From: Chitinophagaceae bacterium | Lineage (GTDB): Bacteria > Bacteroidota > Bacteroidia > Chitinophagales > Chitinophagaceae | Direction of reading: 5' to 3' | NCBI GenBank assembly: GCA_016787085.1 | Contig: JAEUVJ010000034.1 | Span: forward strand, 1 to 64,000 | DNA length: 64,000 nt | Part shown: positions 26,998 through 35,940 of the stretch, piece after piece | How the letters are laid out: the number at the start of each line of letters is the position of its first letter | How positions within the stretch are numbered: the stretch's first letter is position 1 | Notes under the pieces: generated by a model | Databases searched by the model: none | What the model was told of the DNA's origin: nothing | Seen by the model: only the letters and a program-made list of their open reading frames with translations | Position numbers and translations under genes: made by a program

Positions 26998-27879
26998 TTA
27001 GTCTTCCAGTACTCCAAACTTACCTGCATTTACATCCTGGATCGCTTCTTCTACTTCCTTCCAGGTATTCATCAGGAATGGGCCATAAGCAGCGATTGGT
27101 TCATCAATCGGCTCTCCGGACAAAATAAGTATAATCGCATCTTCGCTGGCTTCGATATTTATCCCTTCACCGTCATTTTTTAATAATACGAAATGATCAG
27201 CAGGCGCCTTTTCTCCATTGACAGTGGCCTGGCCTTCGATCACCAGTAAGCCCGTGTTGTAATGAGAGGGAAAATTGAAGCCCGCCCTGCTTCCTTTTTT
27301 CATTTTTGCATTATAAACATGCATAGGTGTAAATGTGGAAGCCGGCCCTTTTATGCCATTATATTCCCCGGCGATCACTTCAACGGTTCCGCCATTTGCG
27401 GGTAAGGAATACCTGCCCATCATACCAGTAGTGATCTCCTGGTATTTTGGAGCGGTCATTTTATATTCTGCCGGGAGGTTCACCCACAGCTGTACCATCT
27501 GGAACAGGCCGCCTGTTTTACTGAATGTTTCTTCATGATACTCTTTATGCAAAAGACCAGAAGCTGCGGTCATCCATTGTACATCGCCTTCACCGATCAC
27601 GCCGCTGTTGCCGGCACTATCATGATGCGCAATGCGTCCATGATAGGCTATGGTCACTGTTTCAAAACCCCGGTGCGGATGTACACCCACCCCTCTGGGT
27701 TCTTTCGATGGGGTGAATTCCACCTTGGCCCCGTAGTCCATCAGGAAAAAAGGGCTCATTCTTTTTTTATCTATCAGCCTTCCACCGGGAAAAAAACTAT
27801 GTACCCGGAAACCATCACCCACCATATGGGGTGGTGGCGGTGCTATGATCGCTTCTATACTTCTTAATTGATCTTTCAT
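26998..27879 (-). CDS. Pirin family protein
   Basis: A 293-residue bicupin. The pirin metal site is seen in V-G-V-H-P-H-R-G-F-E-T-V-T (near residue 65) and the following H-x-E pattern in L-L-H-K-E-Y-H-E-E. The start was chosen at the ATG preceded by AAAGGAGAAT; a TTG 14 codons earlier overlaps the upstream gene but has no ribosome site. Bacterial pirins include quercetin 2,3-dioxygenases and redox-sensing regulators; no ligand can be assigned. It is the second gene of a tandem pirin pair. Confidence 0.88.
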   Translation of the reverse strand: MKDQLRSIEAIIAPPPPHMVGDGFRVHSFFPGGRLIDKKRMSPFFLMDYGAKVEFTPSKEPRGVGVHPHRGFETVTIAYHGRIAHHDSAGNSGVIGEGDVQWMTAASGLLHKEYHEETFSKTGGLFQMVQLWVNLPAEYKMTAPKYQEITTGMMGRYSLPANGGTVEVIAGEYNGIKGPASTFTPMHVYNAKMKKGSRAGFNFPSHYNTGLLVIEGQATVNGEKAPADHFVLLKNDGEGINIEASEDAIILILSGEPIDEPIAAYGPFLMNTWKEVEEAIQDVNAGKFGVLED

Positions 27880-27917
27880 ATATTCTCCTTTGTTTGAATT
27901 CGGTTCAGGTTTCCATG

Positions 27918-28628
27918 TCAAACGGGTACTTCCATCAATAGTATTTCCGCATGGCTGTCTGCTTTAATGTTCAGCTCCGCGGCTTCTGTGATGCCTATTC
28001 CATCACGACGGTTCAGTTGCTGGCCATTGATGGTTACGTTACCTTCTATGACAAAAGCATACACTCCGTTCGTATCTTTTTTTAATTGATAGATAGTGTT
28101 GAAGTCTTTGTCCAGTTTTCCAAGACTGAACCAGGCATCCTGGTGTATCTGTACACCTCCATCGCTGGTGCCGATGGGAGACACCACGGTGAGTAATTGG
28201 TTATGTTTGTCTATATCAGAAAAATTCTTCTGATCGTATCTCGGTTCCACATTCTTTTTATTAGGAAACACCCATATCTGGAAGAATTTAACTTCTTTGT
28301 CGGCATTCTTGTTCTTTTCTGAATGCTGGATACCCGTGCCGGCGCTCATTACCTGCACATCGCCTTGCCGTATCACCTGTTTATTGCCCATGCTGTCTTT
28401 ATGCTCCAGGTCGCCAAGGGTGGGAATGGAGATGATCTCCATATTATCATGCGGATGGGCTCCAAAGCCCATGCCACCGGCTACCGTGTCGTCATTCAAC
28501 ACCCTTAAAGACCCGAAGTGAATTCTTGCAGGATCATAATACCCTGCAAAACTGAATGTGTGATAAGAATCTAACCATCCATGATTGGCGTGGCCTCTTG
28601 TATCGGCCTTGTGAAGAATGGTTTTCAT
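27918..28628 (-). CDS. Pirin family protein (YhhW-like)
   Basis: A 236-residue pirin of the shorter YhhW class. It begins with the characteristic H-A-N-H-G-W-L-D-S-Y-H-T-F-S-F-A and has the metal motif G-A-H-P-H-D-N-M-E-I near residue 57 and S-A-G-T-G-I-Q-H-S-E near 94. YhhW has quercetinase activity in vitro; the physiological substrate is unknown. It lies 38 bases before the second pirin and 37 bases after the FMN reductase gene, so the three are probably one minus-strand operon with a redox theme. Confidence 0.88.
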   Translation of the reverse strand: MKTILHKADTRGHANHGWLDSYHTFSFAGYYDPARIHFGSLRVLNDDTVAGGMGFGAHPHDNMEIISIPTLGDLEHKDSMGNKQVIRQGDVQVMSAGTGIQHSEKNKNADKEVKFFQIWVFPNKKNVEPRYDQKNFSDIDKHNQLLTVVSPIGTSDGGVQIHQDAWFSLGKLDKDFNTIYQLKKDTNGVYAFVIEGNVTINGQQLNRRDGIGITEAAELNIKADSHAEILLMEVPV

Positions 28629-28665
28629 AACAAACTCCTTTTATCTGCTCTTTATACAAGCAGTT

Positions 28666-29235
28666 TTATTGATATAATTGAACTGTTTCTTTTTCTTTTA
28701 CCAGGCTTTCTGCCAGCCACAGGTATTCATTGATGAAATTATTTACATTATTCCTGAAGCCTTCATCTGTCAATTGGCCTTCTGCATTGAATTTTTTATC
28801 TATGGCAGGCACTACCAGCAGGTATGGGGATGCAATACCAAATAACGCCGGTACTAATTGCAATAATTGCTGTGCTGCCCGCATTCCGCCCAGCGGGCCG
28901 GGAGAGGCGGTCACAATACCAAATGGTTTGTGGTGTTGTTTCGGAAAATGGTCCAGTATGTTTTTCAATGCTGACGTATAGCTTCCGTTGTATTCTGGTG
29001 TTACCAGGATAAAAGCATCTGCCTCGAATATACGTTTACTAAGCGGCCTGAACTCCTCGGGAGTACTGTCCACAGAAGTGAAAACAGCCTGCAAAGGAGG
29101 CAGGTTCCATTCAGCTGCATCAATGATATTGATAACATGGTTGGTTGAGCTCTTCAACTGGTTATACAGGTGCAGCGCCACTCTTTTTGTAACACTGTGT
29201 TGCCGGGGGCTCCCTGTAATGATCTCTATTTTCAT
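28666..29235 (-). CDS. NADPH-dependent FMN reductase (flavodoxin-like fold)
   Basis: A 189-residue flavoprotein. The FMN phosphate loop is G-S-P-R-Q-H-S-V-T (8-16), and the second loop is V-T-P-E-Y-N-G-S-Y (near 77-86), the signature of the chromate/azo/quinone reductase group. It is the first gene of the run leading to the two pirins. A quinone or azo reductase role in redox stress is plausible but not shown. Confidence 0.87.
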   Translation of the reverse strand: MKIEIITGSPRQHSVTKRVALHLYNQLKSSTNHVINIIDAAEWNLPPLQAVFTSVDSTPEEFRPLSKRIFEADAFILVTPEYNGSYTSALKNILDHFPKQHHKPFGIVTASPGPLGGMRAAQQLLQLVPALFGIASPYLLVVPAIDKKFNAEGQLTDEGFRNNVNNFINEYLWLAESLVKEKETVQLYQ

Positions 29236-29426
29236 GGTGTGTATGTTGATTTGAATGTAAAGGTAGTTAAAAACAATGTTTAAACATCAAATTTTGATCC
29301 TTTGACTTTTATTTGGCTTTTTGACAGGCTGTTCAGGCCTTGATGGCAGGCAATCTGTTAGTAAAATCAGAATGCTCCCGCTTTTTGACAGCTTTATCCT
29401 TTAATTTCGGCAGCAAACTCTTAACA

Positions 29427-30452
29427 ATGCTTAACAGGAGAAAGTTCATAGCATTATCAGCATTCGGTTCATTGGCAGCAACGATCGGCAGAAGGGCATC
29501 AGCAGGTCATGTAGCGGGTTTTCGGAAAGGCCCCGTTGTCATTTCTACCTGGGATGCCGGTATCCAGGCAAACAGGGGAGCGTGGGAGATACTGGGCAAG
29601 GGTGGCCGGGCACTGGATGCCGTTGAGGCTGGTGTTATGGTCACGGAGGCTTCGCAGAATTGTTGCGTAGGATTAGGGGCTAACCCGGACCGGGATGGAT
29701 TTGTCACATTAGATGCCTGCATCATGGATGAGTTTGCCAATTGCGGGTCTGTGGCGTTCCTGGAAAGAATAAAACATCCTGTATCGGTAGCGAGGCGAGT
29801 GATGGAAAAAACCCCGCATGTGATGCTGGTGGGCAGCGGGGCCCAGCAGTTTGCGATTGCTGAGGGATTCACCCTGGAGGAGCAAAAGCTATCACCTTCT
29901 GCACAGGAAGCGTATGACAATTGGCTGAAGAAATCGGAATACAAACCCGTTATCAATATTGAGAACAAGGGTGATCATGGCCCTTCAGCGCCTGTCAGGT
30001 TTGAATCAGGTGAATGGAATCATGATACGATCGGCATGGTGGCAATGGATATAAAAGGTAACCTGAGTGGTAGCTGCACTACCAGCGGGATGGGTTTTAA
30101 GATGCGGGGGCGTCTGGGCGATTCTCCTATAATAGGCGCCGGTTTGTTCGTGGATAATGAAGCAGGCGCCTGTACTGCTACGGGACAAGGAGAGGATGTG
30201 ATACGTGTAGCGGGTTCGCATACGGTAGTAGAATTGATGCGGCAGGGATTATCACCGGAAGCAGCTTGTAAAAAAGCGGTTGAAAGGATCATCAGGATAA
30301 AGAAAGAAAAGGCAAAGGATATTCAGGTGGCTTTTCTTGCATTAAATAAAAAAGGGGAGGTGGGGGCTTTTGCCATACACAAGGGGTTCAGTTATGCAAT
30401 AAAAGCAGAAGGGGTGGAAAAACTGGTAGCGGCTAAAAGTATTTTTAGTTAG
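29427..30452 (+). CDS. N(4)-(beta-N-acetylglucosaminyl)-L-asparaginase-like Ntn hydrolase
   Basis: A 341-residue protein from the ATG giving M-L-N-R-R-K-F-I-A-L-S-A, a twin-arginine-like signal; an open frame runs to 29340 without support. Residues H-D-T-I-G-M-V contain the Thr at which the precursor cuts itself, leaving Thr as the N-terminal nucleophile; S-G-S-C-T-T-S-G-M and G-D-S-P-I-I-G-A-G follow as in aspartylglucosaminidases. It would cleave the GlcNAc-Asn link of glycoproteins after the protein part is degraded. This fits the GlcNAc-handling genes nearby (nagB, GH20). A plain isoaspartyl peptidase is the less likely option. Confidence 0.88.
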   Translation: MLNRRKFIALSAFGSLAATIGRRASAGHVAGFRKGPVVISTWDAGIQANRGAWEILGKGGRALDAVEAGVMVTEASQNCCVGLGANPDRDGFVTLDACIMDEFANCGSVAFLERIKHPVSVARRVMEKTPHVMLVGSGAQQFAIAEGFTLEEQKLSPSAQEAYDNWLKKSEYKPVINIENKGDHGPSAPVRFESGEWNHDTIGMVAMDIKGNLSGSCTTSGMGFKMRGRLGDSPIIGAGLFVDNEAGACTATGQGEDVIRVAGSHTVVELMRQGLSPEAACKKAVERIIRIKKEKAKDIQVAFLALNKKGEVGAFAIHKGFSYAIKAEGVEKLVAAKSIFS

Positions 30453-30475
30453 GAGTTGTGAGGGCTTAGCCAAAT

Positions 30476-31225
30476 ATGTCAATCATGGATGATAAGAAAT
30501 ATATTATCGAAATAGCAACGTCTGATTTTATCACTACGAAATCGGCAGTGGAAGGCGGTGCTGACCGTATTGAGCTTTGTGCCAATCTTGCCGAAGGAGG
30601 AACGACGCCTTCGTACGGACAGATTAAGAAATGCCGCGAAGCATTTGATGTGGAATTGTATCCCATCATCCGGACAAGGGGCGGAGACTTTTTATATACG
30701 GATGAAGAGTTTGAGATCATGCTACGTGACGCCGTTCTGTCCAAAGAACTTGGCTGCGACGGGGTGGTGATCGGTTTCCTTCATGCAGATGGCGGCATTG
30801 ATATAATACGAACGGCGAAAATAGCGGAAGCTGTTTACCCGCTGGACGTTACATTTCACCGGGCCTTTGACCGCTGCCGTGATCCTTTTGAGGCATTAGA
30901 GCAATTGATCGGAATTGGTTGTGAACGTATACTGACCTCCGGTCAGCAACCAGCCGCACCTGATGGCGTTGAGTTGATAGCACAGCTGAATAAGGTCTCG
31001 GATGAGAGGATCATCATCATGCCGGGAAGTGGGGTGCGGAAAGAGAACATCAAAATGCTGGCAGAAAAAACGGGCTGTGTGGAATTTCATTCGTCTTTAA
31101 GAGGGAAGGCAAATAGTAAAATGGAGTTCATTCATCCGGCTTTTTCAGGATCTGCTGAAAGTTATCAGAATAATTTCATTGACCCGGATGATATCCGGCT
31201 GTTAAGAGATTCACTGATACATTAA
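30476..31225 (+). CDS. cutC: CutC family protein (copper homeostasis)
   Basis: A 249-residue TIM-barrel protein with the CutC signature G-A-D-R-I-E-L-C-A-N-L-A-E-G-G near residue 28 and F-H-R-A-F-D near 125. Translation may start at the second Met three codons in. CutC was named for copper tolerance in E. coli, but the copper role has been disputed and the biochemical activity is unclear. It sits 23 bases after the asparaginase-like gene and 12 before the DUF486 gene, so one transcript is likely. Confidence 0.88.
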   Translation: MSIMDDKKYIIEIATSDFITTKSAVEGGADRIELCANLAEGGTTPSYGQIKKCREAFDVELYPIIRTRGGDFLYTDEEFEIMLRDAVLSKELGCDGVVIGFLHADGGIDIIRTAKIAEAVYPLDVTFHRAFDRCRDPFEALEQLIGIGCERILTSGQQPAAPDGVELIAQLNKVSDERIIIMPGSGVRKENIKMLAEKTGCVEFHSSLRGKANSKMEFIHPAFSGSAESYQNNFIDPDDIRLLRDSLIH

Positions 31226-31237
31226 GGAACATCAATA

Positions 31238-31582
31238 TTGTCTATGCGCACCATCATTTTACTCTTTGCCTCCAACATCTTCATGACCTTTGCCTGGTAT
31301 TATCATTTAAAACACGAGGGATGGCCTTTGTGGAAAGCGATAGTCATCAGCTGGCTGATCGCCTTTATTGAGTATTGTCTTGCTGTGCCTGCCAACCGTT
31401 TCGGGAATACAGCCGGGTTCGGTTTGTTTCAATTAAAGATCATCCAGGAGATCATCACGCTTATTGTGTTCAGTGTTTTCGCTGTACTGGTCATGAAAGA
31501 AGCCTTTCACTGGCGATACCTGGTCAGCTTCGCCTTTTTGATGGGGGCAGTTTATTTTATGTTCACTAAAAGGTTCGGCTAA
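31238..31582 (+). CDS. DUF486 (DMT superfamily) small membrane protein
   Basis: A 114-residue protein with four predicted transmembrane helices, starting R-T-I-I-L-L-F-A-S-N-I-F-M-T-F-A-W-Y-Y and with the conserved N-R-F-G segment near residue 47. Members resemble half-size drug/metabolite transporters and may work as dimers. No substrate is known. Confidence 0.85.
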   Translation: MSMRTIILLFASNIFMTFAWYYHLKHEGWPLWKAIVISWLIAFIEYCLAVPANRFGNTAGFGLFQLKIIQEIITLIVFSVFAVLVMKEAFHWRYLVSFAFLMGAVYFMFTKRFG

Positions 31583-31594
31583 GAAAGAACGGTA

Positions 31595-31855
31595 TCACTC
31601 GAACTCGTATTTCTTTTGCTGGTCCTTATGTTTCTGTTTGCGGATCAGGTCCGATTTTACTTTGTGTACCACTGCGCTGCCAAGACAGAGCAGGCCGCCA
31701 TTGATCAGCACAACAACACCAAATGCCCATAAGTACCATTCTTCCTGGGTGGGGCGCAACAGCGACATGTAGAAAATAACGAGCAGTCCGGCTGTAACAA
31801 ATCCTAACCCTATCAGAAGCCGGGAGATATATTTCTGGCGGTGCCTGTTAGTCAT
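31595..31855 (-). CDS. Small two-helix membrane protein
   Basis: An 86-residue protein with two hydrophobic segments (about 12-32 and 43-63), both flanked by charged residues, and a Lys/Gln-rich C-terminal tail (R-K-Q-K-H-K-D-Q-Q-K-K). I do not recognise a family. It lies convergent to the DUF486 gene with 12 bases between stops. Confidence 0.65.
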   Translation of the reverse strand: MTNRHRQKYISRLLIGLGFVTAGLLVIFYMSLLRPTQEEWYLWAFGVVVLINGGLLCLGSAVVHKVKSDLIRKQKHKDQQKKYEFE

Positions 31856-31981
31856 GGTATGTAAGGTTTAAGTGGCTGGATTTCCTAATCGTCAAAAGTA
31901 AGGAAATAATAATTTGTTAATGAATTAATCGTTATAAATGCGGACAAAGTTGTGTATCGGATTCCTTTATAAATTGCATAT

Positions 31982-32572
31982 ATGAAAAAACTCATAGGGT
32001 TAGTACTATTATTACAGGCTGTCATTTGTTTGAGTGCGCAGGAAGCGCCGGAAGGTTTGTTCATCCAGTCAAAAGCCCCGGATTTTAAAGCAAAGGACCA
32101 GAACGGGGACGAAGTAAGGTTAAAAGACCTGGTCAAAAAAGGAAAAGTAGTGCTGATTTTTTACCGGGGGCAATGGTGCCCCTATTGCAACAAATACCTG
32201 AAGAAGCTGGAGGATTCACTGCAACTGATAAAGGACAAAGGGGCAACTGTGGTGGCTATTACCCCTGAATTGCCGGAGAATGTAGCAAAGACGGTAGAGA
32301 AAACCGGAGCTGAGTATTCTATTATTTATGATGAAGGCATGAAGATCATGAAAGCTTATGATGTGGAATTTGAAGTGCCGGAAAACGTACTAACAAGGTA
32401 TCGCAATACCGGCATCAAGCTGGATGAAAACAACGGGAAGAATGGGAATTTTTTACCCATACCCGCCACGTACATTATAGACAAAGAGCAAACTGTGACG
32501 TATCGTTTTTTTGAATCCGACTATAAGAAGAGGCCCTCTGTCAAAGAGATACTGGATAATCTGGGTAAATAG
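31982..32572 (+). CDS. Exported peroxiredoxin-like / AhpC-TSA family protein
   Basis: A 196-residue thioredoxin-fold protein with a signal peptide (1-19, L-S-A-Q). The redox site is C-P-Y-C at residues 66-69 in F-Y-R-G-Q-W-C-P-Y-C, as in the bacterial Prx-like proteins that keep a second Cys two residues on. It should reduce peroxides or thiols in the periplasm. It is flanked by unrelated genes and may be monocistronic. Confidence 0.86.
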   Translation: MKKLIGLVLLLQAVICLSAQEAPEGLFIQSKAPDFKAKDQNGDEVRLKDLVKKGKVVLIFYRGQWCPYCNKYLKKLEDSLQLIKDKGATVVAITPELPENVAKTVEKTGAEYSIIYDEGMKIMKAYDVEFEVPENVLTRYRNTGIKLDENNGKNGNFLPIPATYIIDKEQTVTYRFFESDYKKRPSVKEILDNLGK

Positions 32573-32575
32573 CAT

Positions 32576-33625
32576 TTAATGTTCAAAATTCAGCTTGGCG
32601 ATCTTACCGTTTTCGCCAGCAAGAAAAAGGGCTGATCCGTTCCTTGCTATTCTGGCTACATGAAAGCTTTCGTTGCTGATCCATTTCCATGTTTTACCGC
32701 CATCGCTGGAGTAATCCACACCGTTAATACCGCAGGCGACAATATCTTTTTGTGATAAATACTCCACGCTGCTCCTGTATCCATGCGGCGCTACCTTAGG
32801 GGCTTTCCATGTTTTACCGCCATCGTTTGTATAGAAACAATTCTTTTCTGTGGATGCAGGCCTATTGAAGTCGCCGCCTACTATAATAATTCTTTTTCCC
32901 GGTTTAGCAGGGTTGCCATTGTCATACATATCTATGGAGTTGGCGCCGGTGGTTTCTTTTCCCTGTATGAGTGGGAGCACAACCGAGGCCGGTTTTTTGA
33001 TCAGCCTTGATGCAGTACCTCCGCTGGCAAGAAAATAACTGCCATCCCTGTATAGCCTGATATTGCTGCCGCTGGCTGCAAAAAAAGCTTCCCCGCTGTC
33101 GGCCAATGGTTTTTTATCATCGGGAAACTCTTTCCATGTATTACCATTGTCAGTAGTATAGGCAAGAAAGACCTTCTTGTCTATTGGATCGCCTACTACC
33201 ATACCATTAGCAAAGTCGCAGAAATCCATTGCATCCAGGAACATTCCTTTCGCCCTGTTCTCGTATACCACCTTCCATGTATCGCCGCCGTCGGTTGTTT
33301 TTAAAATGTAGGCGGGGGAGTCTATGGCCATGATGATGGCAGTATTGCCATCAAAGCCTTCAATATCCCTGAATTCTTTTTTCTCAAAACCTTTTACCGT
33401 CATCCAGTTCCAGTTCTTACCGCCATTCAGGCTTTTGCCTACTGTACCGTTACTTCCGCTTACCCAGATCACATTGTCATTTACCACCGACAAACCACGG
33501 AGGCTGGTTTTTGTTCCTGATGTGATGAGCATGACTTCAGGGGTTGACTGGGCAAGAAGCTGAACACTGGTTTGCATCATCAGCAAGCCAATAAAAAAGC
33601 AAAAGAGGTTTGAACTTTTCATCAT
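32576..33625 (-). CDS. Exported YCF48/BNR-repeat beta-propeller protein
   Basis: About 349 residues from the ATG that gives a clean signal peptide (M-M-K-S-S-N-L-F ... L-L-A-Q); the frame continues 39 codons upstream without signal. Several blades carry the Asp-box-like pattern S-x-D-G-G-K-T-W (T-D-N-G-N-T-W, T-N-D-G-G-K-T-W, S-S-D-G-G-K-T-W). This points to a sialidase-like or photosystem-stability (Ycf48-like) propeller; catalytic sialidase residues are not evident, so a binding or assembly role is more likely. Its stop lies only 3 bases from that of the convergent peroxiredoxin gene. Confidence 0.82.
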   Translation of the reverse strand: MMKSSNLFCFFIGLLMMQTSVQLLAQSTPEVMLITSGTKTSLRGLSVVNDNVIWVSGSNGTVGKSLNGGKNWNWMTVKGFEKKEFRDIEGFDGNTAIIMAIDSPAYILKTTDGGDTWKVVYENRAKGMFLDAMDFCDFANGMVVGDPIDKKVFLAYTTDNGNTWKEFPDDKKPLADSGEAFFAASGSNIRLYRDGSYFLASGGTASRLIKKPASVVLPLIQGKETTGANSIDMYDNGNPAKPGKRIIIVGGDFNRPASTEKNCFYTNDGGKTWKAPKVAPHGYRSSVEYLSQKDIVACGINGVDYSSDGGKTWKWISNESFHVARIARNGSALFLAGENGKIAKLNFEH

Positions 33626-33759
33626 ATTCACGGATTGGAAAATTGAGCGGTAAAATAGCAAGTTTGCCGGAGAAATTTCAATATGATTTAACCTTTCAGG
33701 CATCATTTTCGTGGCTAAAATAGTCTTATTTTTAACCCTCATATTTAATTCTGCTTATT

Positions 33760-35862
33760 ATGAAAAAAAGGTTACTGTTCGTCCTCGCCATTGCCGGGAT
33801 TGTGTTACTGAATGCTTGCGAACCAGAGAAGAGTTTTGAGAACGGTACAGGGCCTTCAGCCGGTACATTACAGGATGACGGCGCCGGAGACTGCCTCCCC
33901 AAAACAGTGGCCGGGGCTTATGTAACGGGTATCGCCCTTAATGGAACGGCTAACTATATAGAAGTGCAGGTGGATGTAACTACAATTGGTTCTTACACTA
34001 TTTACACAGACACGGTAAACGGTATTTATTTCAGGGCAACTGGTAATTTTACCGCTGCAGGATTGAATATGGTTACCTTACAAGGTAACGGCACACCTGT
34101 CGCAGCGGGTATTCATAACTTTATTGTCAGCTATGGAACTTCCAGTTGTGCAGTAGCCGTCACCACTTCAGGAACTCTGGCCGTATTTACATTAGACGGA
34201 GCGCCGGGTGGTTGTACTTCTGCGGCACCGGTCGGTACCTATACTGCGGGCACGGCTTTAACAGCTGCCAATACTGTTACCCTTTCGGTGAATGTCACTA
34301 CAGCCGGGGCTTACAATATCACCACTGTTGTTTCAAATGGAATGACGTTTACCGGTTCGGGTACATTTACCACCACCGGTTCTCAAACTATTATCCTTAC
34401 CGGATCGGGAACACCCGCTACAGCGGGCACAACCAATATCCCTGTTACAGCGGGTAGTTCAAGCTGTAGTTTCCCTGTTACAGTAGGTGCGGCTGCAGGC
34501 GCTGCAACGTTTACTATGAATTGTGCAACGGCTGCTGTGAACGGCACCTATATGGTGGGAGCAGCATTAGTGGGAACAACAAATACTATAAGTATAAGTG
34601 TGGATGTGGCCACGGCCGGCACTTATACCATTACGGGTACTATCAATGGAATGACTTTTTCGGCATCCGGAACCTTTGCTGCTACAGGTACACAAACGGT
34701 TACTCTGGCAGGATCAGGCACACCTACAACAGCCGGTAGCAACAGTCTTACCATTACCGGAGGAACGGCTAACTGCAGTAGCGTAACGATTACCGTGAAC
34801 CCCGCTGCCGGAGGAGCAGCCACCTATACTACCAGTTGTACAACAGCTACAGTAAATGGCACTTACACCGTAGGAACTGCACTTACGGTTACCAATACGA
34901 TAACATTGCCTGTAAACGTTACAACAGCCGGTACGTATACTATTACCGCTACGCTTAACGGAATGACTTTTTCTGCCAGCGGTACATTTGCTACAACGGG
35001 TGCACAGAACGTTACATTGAACGGCACGGGAACACCAACGACAGCCGGGGCAAACGCCATACCGGTAACCGGCGGAACGGCTGGCTGTAATGTGACGGTG
35101 ACAGTAAACCCGGGTGCCGGAGGTGCGGCCACTTTCACAGTTGATTGCAGCAGTGCCGCGCTGAATGGGTATCTTACCAAAGGGGTGCCTGTAGCAGCTG
35201 TTAATACTATATCAATAGATGTGAATGTCACGGTTGCGGGTACTTATACGATTACTACTACTCCTACCAATGGTATTATATATTCCGCTTCCGGAACTTT
35301 TGCTACCACAGGCCTGCAAACGGTAACACTGAATGGCTCAGGCACGCCGGTGAATAGCGGAGACTTTACTATCCCGGTAGCATCCGGTACAACGCCGTGC
35401 AGCTTTGTTATCACAGTAGATCCTAACTACGGAACCTGGACATTCAGAGTTGGTACTACTACCTATTCAGGAACATTCTATGATGCGGCCTTTGATAACA
35501 CGGTACTTCCGGCACCGGCTATTTTATTTGTAGGATTTGGCGACAATGCGCCCGGCGACCTTTTTGCCATCGGTCTGGGTGACGCAAACGGTACAATCGT
35601 AACAGGGGAAACATATAATTGCGCTCCTCCTGTTGCCGGTAATATCGGATTATTTGCATTTGAAAATGTCGCAGGAACCATCACGTATGATGCTGATCCG
35701 GTCACAGCGGCCTTTGCTACCAATACCTTAGTCATTTCAGGAATTACTCACAATACCGCAACCAAGACCATCACCGGCGTCTTTAGCGGAAAAGCGATAT
35801 TGAATGGTACTACTACGCTGGTAGATATTACCAACGGCCAGTTCACGGTTACCTATCCGTGA
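33760..35862 (+). CDS. Lipoprotein with five tandem ~103-residue repeats
   Basis: A 700-residue protein with a lipoprotein signal (lipobox L-N-A-C, lipidated Cys C20). Residues 45-556 are five tandem copies of a 94-107-residue module. Each module starts at a Cys, holds T-Y-T-I-T followed by N-G-M-T-F-S-A-S-G-T-F, T-V-T-L-x-G-S-G-T-P and a second Cys near position 85, so each may hold one disulfide. Residues 557-700 are a different beta-rich domain (W-T-F-R-V-G-T-T-T-Y-S-G-T-F). No enzyme motif was seen. It is likely a cell-surface or outer-membrane stalk protein. A terminator follows. Confidence 0.85.
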   Translation: MKKRLLFVLAIAGIVLLNACEPEKSFENGTGPSAGTLQDDGAGDCLPKTVAGAYVTGIALNGTANYIEVQVDVTTIGSYTIYTDTVNGIYFRATGNFTAAGLNMVTLQGNGTPVAAGIHNFIVSYGTSSCAVAVTTSGTLAVFTLDGAPGGCTSAAPVGTYTAGTALTAANTVTLSVNVTTAGAYNITTVVSNGMTFTGSGTFTTTGSQTIILTGSGTPATAGTTNIPVTAGSSSCSFPVTVGAAAGAATFTMNCATAAVNGTYMVGAALVGTTNTISISVDVATAGTYTITGTINGMTFSASGTFAATGTQTVTLAGSGTPTTAGSNSLTITGGTANCSSVTITVNPAAGGAATYTTSCTTATVNGTYTVGTALTVTNTITLPVNVTTAGTYTITATLNGMTFSASGTFATTGAQNVTLNGTGTPTTAGANAIPVTGGTAGCNVTVTVNPGAGGAATFTVDCSSAALNGYLTKGVPVAAVNTISIDVNVTVAGTYTITTTPTNGIIYSASGTFATTGLQTVTLNGSGTPVNSGDFTIPVASGTTPCSFVITVDPNYGTWTFRVGTTTYSGTFYDAAFDNTVLPAPAILFVGFGDNAPGDLFAIGLGDANGTIVTGETYNCAPPVAGNIGLFAFENVAGTITYDADPVTAAFATNTLVISGITHNTATKTITGVFSGKAILNGTTTLVDITNGQFTVTYP
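33892..35427 (+). repeat. Five tandem coding repeats of about 310 bp
   Basis: Unit starts, each at a Cys codon, are 33892, 34213, 34522, 34837 and 35146, with lengths of 321, 309, 315, 309 and 282 bases. Units 3 and 4 are most alike; unit 1 is the most diverged and unit 5 lacks the end linker. Confidence 0.85.
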
Positions 35863-35893
35863 TCAGTGATCTGATAATATATTCAAAGAATCT

Positions 35894-35923
35894 AAAGAGC
35901 CGCAGTAAAAGCGGCTCTTTATT
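35894..35923 (+). terminator. Terminator after the repeat lipoprotein
   Basis: A perfect 10-bp stem (35894-35903 with 35911-35920) with a 7-base loop, T-rich after and A-rich before; it may also serve the convergent aminopeptidase gene. Confidence 0.85.
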
Positions 35924-35940
35924 ATATTATTTCGCCTGTT

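Noticed and set aside
34623..35231. Minus-strand frames inside the repeat lipoprotein
   Set aside because: Same effect: repetitive coding sequence with few stops on the opposite strand.
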